From Butyrivibrio sp. (GTDB taxonomy: Bacteria > Bacillota > Clostridia > Lachnospirales > Lachnospiraceae), in the NCBI RefSeq assembly GCF_017635265.1, contig NZ_JAGBLU010000019.1, forward strand, positions 1 through 36,584: DNA of 36,584 nucleotides, written 5' to 3'. Below, in pieces: positions 32,815 through 36,584 of the stretch. Under the pieces are notes generated by a model. It saw only the letters and a program-made list of their open reading frames with translations. It was not told where the DNA came from and did no database searches. A program made the translations under genes and the position numbers. How positions within the stretch are numbered: position 1 is the first letter of the stretch; each line of letters opens with the position of its first letter.

Positions 32815-34380
32815 TTAATCCGCATCTTCACAATCATTAATATAGCTTATTCCGACTGGTAGCTTTCCTAATGCATTGATTTCTTTATTAAGAAGCTTAC
32901 CTATAAGATTAATCATTGGCAGTGTATATTCGAATGCCGCAAACTTCCATACATTGTCAGGTATTTCGCATAAGTCATAGGGATTTCGTAGTGCAAATAC
33001 GGCAGACTTAGAATTAGCTGATAATACTTTTTCAAGTAGTTTTATTTGGCTGCGGTATACATGTGCATTGTAGGTACCCACAACTACAAAAGAGCTTTTA
33101 CCTGCAAGTTCCGATGCCCTTTCAATTTCTTCGTTGCTTGGATTTTCACTTATTACCAGTGCTTTGGCACCAAATTTTTCTGCCAGAATTTCGCAAAATG
33201 ATGAGGCGATGTCTTCTTTGACATTGCCAACAAGGCCTACATTAAATGGCCTTGGGCTTATAAAGAGAGTGTCCGAGTCAATCCCAAGAGGGTAATCTGC
33301 TTTTGAAACGAGAGTAAGAGTTTGTTTTCGTATGTTCTCTATTTCTTCCTTAAATTCTTTGCTGCTTTTTTCCTGATTTTTATTCTTAAGATATTTATCC
33401 TTATATGAAAGTATTCGTTCTGCGCTTTCCTTGATGGTCTCAGCCACTATGCTTCCATCATTTATGGCCGCTTCTATCCTTGATATAACTTCCTGGAAGT
33501 ATGAAGGAGTGTGGGATATCATTATGATATCCGCGCCTGCTTTTAGTGCTGCCAAAGCCCCCTCTTCTACACCATAAAACTTTTTTATGGCCTGCATTTC
33601 AAGGCAATCTGTGAGGATAAGTCCCTCAAATCCCATTTCTTTTCTCAATAGATCTGTCAGGATTTTCTTGGACATTGTGGCGGGAATCCTGTCTTTTTCA
33701 ATCTTGGGAAAAAGAATGTGCGCGGACATTATTGCAGGAACTTCGTTTTCAACTGCTGCTTTAAAAGGCACAAGTTCCATCTTTTCAAGTTCATCAAGTT
33801 CCTTATCAACGCAAGGAAGTGTCACATGGGAATCTGTTGACACATCGCCGTGTCCGGGAAAGTGCTTTGCACATGAAAGAACGCCTGCATCATCAAGGCC
33901 TTTTGCCATTTGCAGAGCATACTCACTTACTTTCTCCGGAGTATCTCCATAGCTTCTACACCCAATTATGGGATTAGAAGGATTAGAATTAATATCCATA
34001 ACCGGTGCCAGATTAAAGTTGATTCCAAGCTCTTTTAGCTGTAATCCTGTATAGTAGCCCGCAGTATAAGCATTGTGCGAGTCACCTGTGGCTGAGATTG
34101 CCATGGCTCCCGGAATATTTCCCATGTTTTCAGACAGGCGCGCTACCATTCCGCCTTCCTGATCGATCATGATAAATGGGGGATAGCCTGTAACAGAAGT
34201 AATGAACTCTTTGATCTCAGCGCAGAGTTTTTTTATCTGTGCTTCATCCCTGAGATTTTCCTTAAAAAGAATGATATTACCAATCTTATATTTTCTTATT
34301 ACTTCCTTAACTTCTTCATTCAACTCATATCCCGGAAAACCAACAACAAATTTCTGGCCCACCATCTCTTCAATTGTCAT
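32815..34380 (-). CDS. nagZ: Beta-N-acetylglucosaminidase NagZ-like, GH3
   Basis: A 521-residue GH3 enzyme releasing GlcNAc from muropeptide fragments. The GH3 core shows FIMIDQEGGMVARL (about residues 70-83), KHFPGHGDVSTDSH (about 171-184, with the His-Asp dyad typical of NagZ) and ILTDCLEM (about 254-261, nucleophile Asp). A second domain of about 150 residues follows, as in B. subtilis NagZ (YbbD). It has no signal peptide, unlike B. subtilis NagZ, so it should act inside the cell. AGAGG precedes the ATG, which lies 1 bp after the kinase stop codon. Upstream genes encode an amino-sugar kinase and a NamZ-like enzyme, so it forms part of one recycling operon. Confidence 0.9.
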   Translation of the reverse strand: MTIEEMVGQKFVVGFPGYELNEEVKEVIRKYKIGNIILFKENLRDEAQIKKLCAEIKEFITSVTGYPPFIMIDQEGGMVARLSENMGNIPGAMAISATGDSHNAYTAGYYTGLQLKELGINFNLAPVMDINSNPSNPIIGCRSYGDTPEKVSEYALQMAKGLDDAGVLSCAKHFPGHGDVSTDSHVTLPCVDKELDELEKMELVPFKAAVENEVPAIMSAHILFPKIEKDRIPATMSKKILTDLLRKEMGFEGLILTDCLEMQAIKKFYGVEEGALAALKAGADIIMISHTPSYFQEVISRIEAAINDGSIVAETIKESAERILSYKDKYLKNKNQEKSSKEFKEEIENIRKQTLTLVSKADYPLGIDSDTLFISPRPFNVGLVGNVKEDIASSFCEILAEKFGAKALVISENPSNEEIERASELAGKSSFVVVGTYNAHVYRSQIKLLEKVLSANSKSAVFALRNPYDLCEIPDNVWKFAAFEYTLPMINLIGKLLNKEINALGKLPVGISYINDCEDAD

Positions 34381-34381
34381 T

Positions 34382-35269
34382 TCAAACCTCTTTCATAGCT
34401 AGTCTAAGGGCTCCTACAGATGCGTCTTCCTGCGGGAAAAACATTTTTAGCCCTGCTCGTTTTTCAAGTTTTTCCCTGATATGATCATTCTTTTGAAGAA
34501 CGCTTCCCCAAAGAGCCACCTCGGGGCCATAATCAAGCCTTTTTTTCACTGCAAAGATCAAACTGTTAAGCTCCTCTACAACAGCATCCTCTATTGCCAC
34601 TGCCACAGAATCACCTCGTTTTATTCCTTCTGACAATAAAGGAGCCAGTGCCGCAATATCTCCCTTGTTGGTGTCTTTTGAATAGATGTATCCTATCAGT
34701 TCTCTGATGTCTTTGATTCCGAGCCGTTCAAATACCAGTTCCCTGAACACTGTGTTTTCGCCTCGGCCATCCTCTGCCCTTACTACCGCCTCCAGGATCC
34801 TTATAGATATGTCATAAGCGCTGCCCTTATCATCGATAAGATGGCCATAACCACCTGCTCTCGCGCTCATTCCGTCAGGTCTTTTGCCGAAGCATAAGCT
34901 CCCGGTGCCGGAGATAAGAAGTATTCCATACTGCTCTGGAAATGCTGCTGAAAATGCAGTTTCATGATCACCATAAATTTCATAATTTCTAAAGCCTGCT
35001 TCGCTCATCACTGCTGCGAAGCCTTCTCTTATCTGCACATTGCTAATGCCCGCAAGTCCTATGGCAAGGCCTTTGCAATCATCAGGGCTCCCAACATTTT
35101 TAGTAATGCTATTTACTATCTCCATTATATTTTGGATAAAAAAATCCTTGGAAAGCCCATTCCCGTTTAGAGCCGGTCCTATTCCTGAATAAATCTCTTT
35201 TCCATTTTCATCCGCGCAAACAAATCTGCTGCCGGTGCCTCCACCGTCAATTCCAGCATAAAAACCCAT
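34382..35269 (-). CDS. BadF/BadG-type amino-sugar kinase, MurK-like
   Basis: A 295-residue ASKHA-fold kinase of the BadF/BadG/BcrA/BcrD group that includes N-acetylglucosamine kinase and MurNAc/GlcNAc kinase MurK. ATP-binding motifs are GIDGGGTGSRFVCAD (residues 6-20), YGDHETAFSAAF (about 99-110) and ILLISGTGSLCFG (about 115-127). In this operon it most plausibly phosphorylates the MurNAc and GlcNAc set free by the flanking hydrolases. It follows the NamZ-like gene by 14 bp and is coupled to nagZ. The exact sugar preference cannot be read from sequence. Confidence 0.85.
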   Translation of the reverse strand: MGFYAGIDGGGTGSRFVCADENGKEIYSGIGPALNGNGLSKDFFIQNIMEIVNSITKNVGSPDDCKGLAIGLAGISNVQIREGFAAVMSEAGFRNYEIYGDHETAFSAAFPEQYGILLISGTGSLCFGKRPDGMSARAGGYGHLIDDKGSAYDISIRILEAVVRAEDGRGENTVFRELVFERLGIKDIRELIGYIYSKDTNKGDIAALAPLLSEGIKRGDSVAVAIEDAVVEELNSLIFAVKKRLDYGPEVALWGSVLQKNDHIREKLEKRAGLKMFFPQEDASVGALRLAMKEV

Positions 35270-35283
35270 CTAGTCATCCCCAC

Positions 35284-36423
35284 TTAATCATATATATGAA
35301 ACTCATTTTTTCTAATCTGAAATTCAGCCTGTTCCTGCTTAATCTTTTCAATTATTTCTGATGCTTTAAAGCCTTTATCTAATGGCATCCCTGAGAGCAA
35401 TTGTATAAATGGCTTATCCCTACCCGCTACAGGTGGCAAAAACTCAAATTCATCATATGCTCTATCCAGTATCTCAAGAAGTGTTATTCCCATTTCAAAT
35501 GGCTTTGCTTTTTCTCTGTCAGTGATATGAATATGAATTCCTCCGCAGTGCCTTCCGGAATGCTTGGAAGTATAGGGATTAAAGAAATATGGAGTTGCAA
35601 CAAATCCCTCAAGTCTTCTGCCATTGAATTCCTTAGCGAGTTTTTCCGATTCCTTAATATAAGAAGCTCCAATGACACTAAAGGGGTTGGCTGTCCCCCT
35701 GCCCTCGGATGCATTTGTCCCTTCTATAAGACATGTTCCAACGTAGACAAGTGCTGTCTCGAAGGTCGGAATATTGGGGCTTGGCATAATCCAGTTAAGT
35801 CCTGTCTCAGGAAAAAGAGCTGATCTTTTCCAGTCTTTACATGGAACAACTGTTATATCTGCTCCAAGCTTTTGCTCTATATTGACCATATTTGCAAACT
35901 CACCCGGAGTAAGGCCATACCTTACGGGAAGTGAATAACAGCCAACAAAGCTAAACTCCTCTTCTGGTAAGATATTTCCCTCAATAACCTCTCCTCCAAG
36001 GGGATTGGGCCTATCAAGCACAACTATCTTTTTACCTCTTTTGGCACAATCTTCAATCACATTTTTTAGCGACGAAATAAAGGTGTAATACCTGCTGCCC
36101 ACATCCTGTATGTCATATACAATGATGTCAAAAAGATCCAGCATCTCCTCTGTCATTCTTCGTCTCTGACCTTCGTAGAGGCTATATACAGGAAGTCCTG
36201 TCGCTTTGTCATGAAAACCTTTTACTGTGGCAGCATCCTCGATGTCTCCTCTGATCCCATGCTCTGCACCAAAGAGAACTTTTAGGTCACAAATTTCTTT
36301 TAGCGCATCTATAGTGCTCTTCCCGTCGATACGCCTTCCTGTAGGTGTAGTTATCAGCCCAACTCTTCCACCCTGAAATACATCCCTATATTCTTCTAAC
36401 CTATCCGCTCCACACAAAACCAT
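35284..36423 (-). CDS. namZ: DUF1343 exo-beta-N-acetylmuramidase, NamZ-like
   Basis: A 379-residue DUF1343 (YbbC) protein. B. subtilis NamZ of this family removes MurNAc from the non-reducing end of peptidoglycan fragments. Family marks are GAEHGIRGD (about residues 52-60, probable catalytic Glu), YDIQDVGSRYYTFI (about 102-115), DRPNPLGG and EGTNASEGRGT. There is no signal peptide, and it is shorter than secreted NamZ (about 414 residues), consistent with a cytoplasmic enzyme. It is the first gene of the operon: NamZ-like, kinase, NagZ. An AGGAG lies 11-12 nt before the ATG, a rather long spacing. The 114-bp palindrome lies 47 bp upstream. Confidence 0.85.
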   Translation of the reverse strand: MVLCGADRLEEYRDVFQGGRVGLITTPTGRRIDGKSTIDALKEICDLKVLFGAEHGIRGDIEDAATVKGFHDKATGLPVYSLYEGQRRRMTEEMLDLFDIIVYDIQDVGSRYYTFISSLKNVIEDCAKRGKKIVVLDRPNPLGGEVIEGNILPEEEFSFVGCYSLPVRYGLTPGEFANMVNIEQKLGADITVVPCKDWKRSALFPETGLNWIMPSPNIPTFETALVYVGTCLIEGTNASEGRGTANPFSVIGASYIKESEKLAKEFNGRRLEGFVATPYFFNPYTSKHSGRHCGGIHIHITDREKAKPFEMGITLLEILDRAYDEFEFLPPVAGRDKPFIQLLSGMPLDKGFKASEIIEKIKQEQAEFQIRKNEFHIYD

Positions 36424-36470
36424 GTAATTCCAAGCTCCTGTTAACTAGTGTGGCTGTTTTTATATTTCTC

Positions 36471-36584
36471 GACTATATTGCTTAGATATAATTTGCAATC
36501 TACAAGGCGGAAGATGGAGTCGATGGGCGTCCATCGACGACTGATGACAACGCAGTAGATTCAAATTATAGCAAGCATATAGTC
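36471..36584. repeat. 114-bp imperfect palindrome, MITE-like or structured RNA element
   Basis: Outer arms 36471-36503 and 36555-36584 pair over about 28 bp in four blocks: GACTATAT/ATATAGTC, GCTT/AAGC, TATAATTTG/CAAATTATA and AATCTAC/GTAGATT, interrupted by single-base bulges and one small mismatch. The centre holds a perfect 8-bp hairpin (GTCGATGG 36519-36526, CCATCGAC 36531-36538). The central part is richer in GC than the flanks. The element ends exactly at the window edge, so flanking duplications cannot be seen on that side. It lies upstream of the NamZ-like operon. Confidence 0.75.

Overview
The window looks like chromosome from a Gram-positive, AT-rich, strictly anaerobic gut or rumen clostridium, most probably a Lachnospiraceae member of the Butyrivibrio/Pseudobutyrivibrio kind. 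The reasons are strong AGGAGG-type ribosome binding sites, Firmicute-only genes (HPr kinase, a Crh-like HPr, WhiA), CUT1 sugar transporters without their own ATPase, YesM/YesN-type regulation and a pyruvate formate-lyase activase. Almost everything is on the minus strand; the exceptions are a small two-gene toxin-antitoxin-like module (7761-8406) and pyrG (30603-32213).

Layout. (1) 1-7550: a carbohydrate locus of the B. subtilis lplA/ytcQ-ytcP-ytdP kind. A large lipoprotein, two permeases and a cytoplasmic DUF4038/GH140-like glycosidase form one transcript, next to a membrane-anchored AraC regulator; pectin-derived oligosaccharides are a plausible substrate. (2) 7551-8626: a small accessory island with a ribbon-helix-helix gene carrying a C-terminal frameshift, a stand-alone CdiA-CT-like PD-(D/E)XK nuclease, a candidate small RNA with its own promoter and terminator, and a 40-codon ORF abutting the next operon. 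(3) 8629-15847: a second carbohydrate locus: sensor kinase and response regulator, lipoprotein, two permeases, and a cytoplasmic (alpha/alpha)6-barrel glycosidase. (4) 15863-20935: pflA, an FNR-like regulator with a cysteine cluster, a NUDIX hydrolase, a Na/Pi cotransporter and a HAD-GNAT fusion. (5) 21178-30420: a conserved housekeeping block, in transcription order ftsH, uvrC, hprK, glk (ROK), murB, rapZ, whiA, crh-like. (6) 30603-32213: pyrG, divergent from ftsH. (7) 32815-36423: a peptidoglycan-recycling operon of a NamZ-like muramidase, a BadF/MurK-type amino-sugar kinase and NagZ, all apparently cytoplasmic.

How the genes work together. HprK and the HPr-like protein (Ser46 kept, His15 replaced by Glu) form a catabolite-repression signalling pair that does not itself carry PTS phosphate. 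It probably sits above the two sugar loci, each of which also has a dedicated regulator. RapZ, MurB and WhiA tie cell-wall precursor supply and division to this block, while the NamZ-kinase-NagZ operon returns cell-wall sugars to metabolism.

The least explained structures are non-coding: a 51-bp-period array of TTACCC...GGGTAA inverted repeats between pyrG and nagZ (about 32405-32740), a 114-bp imperfect palindrome filling the right end of the window (36471-36584), a 13-bp minisatellite at the left end, and the candidate small RNA at about 8441-8506.
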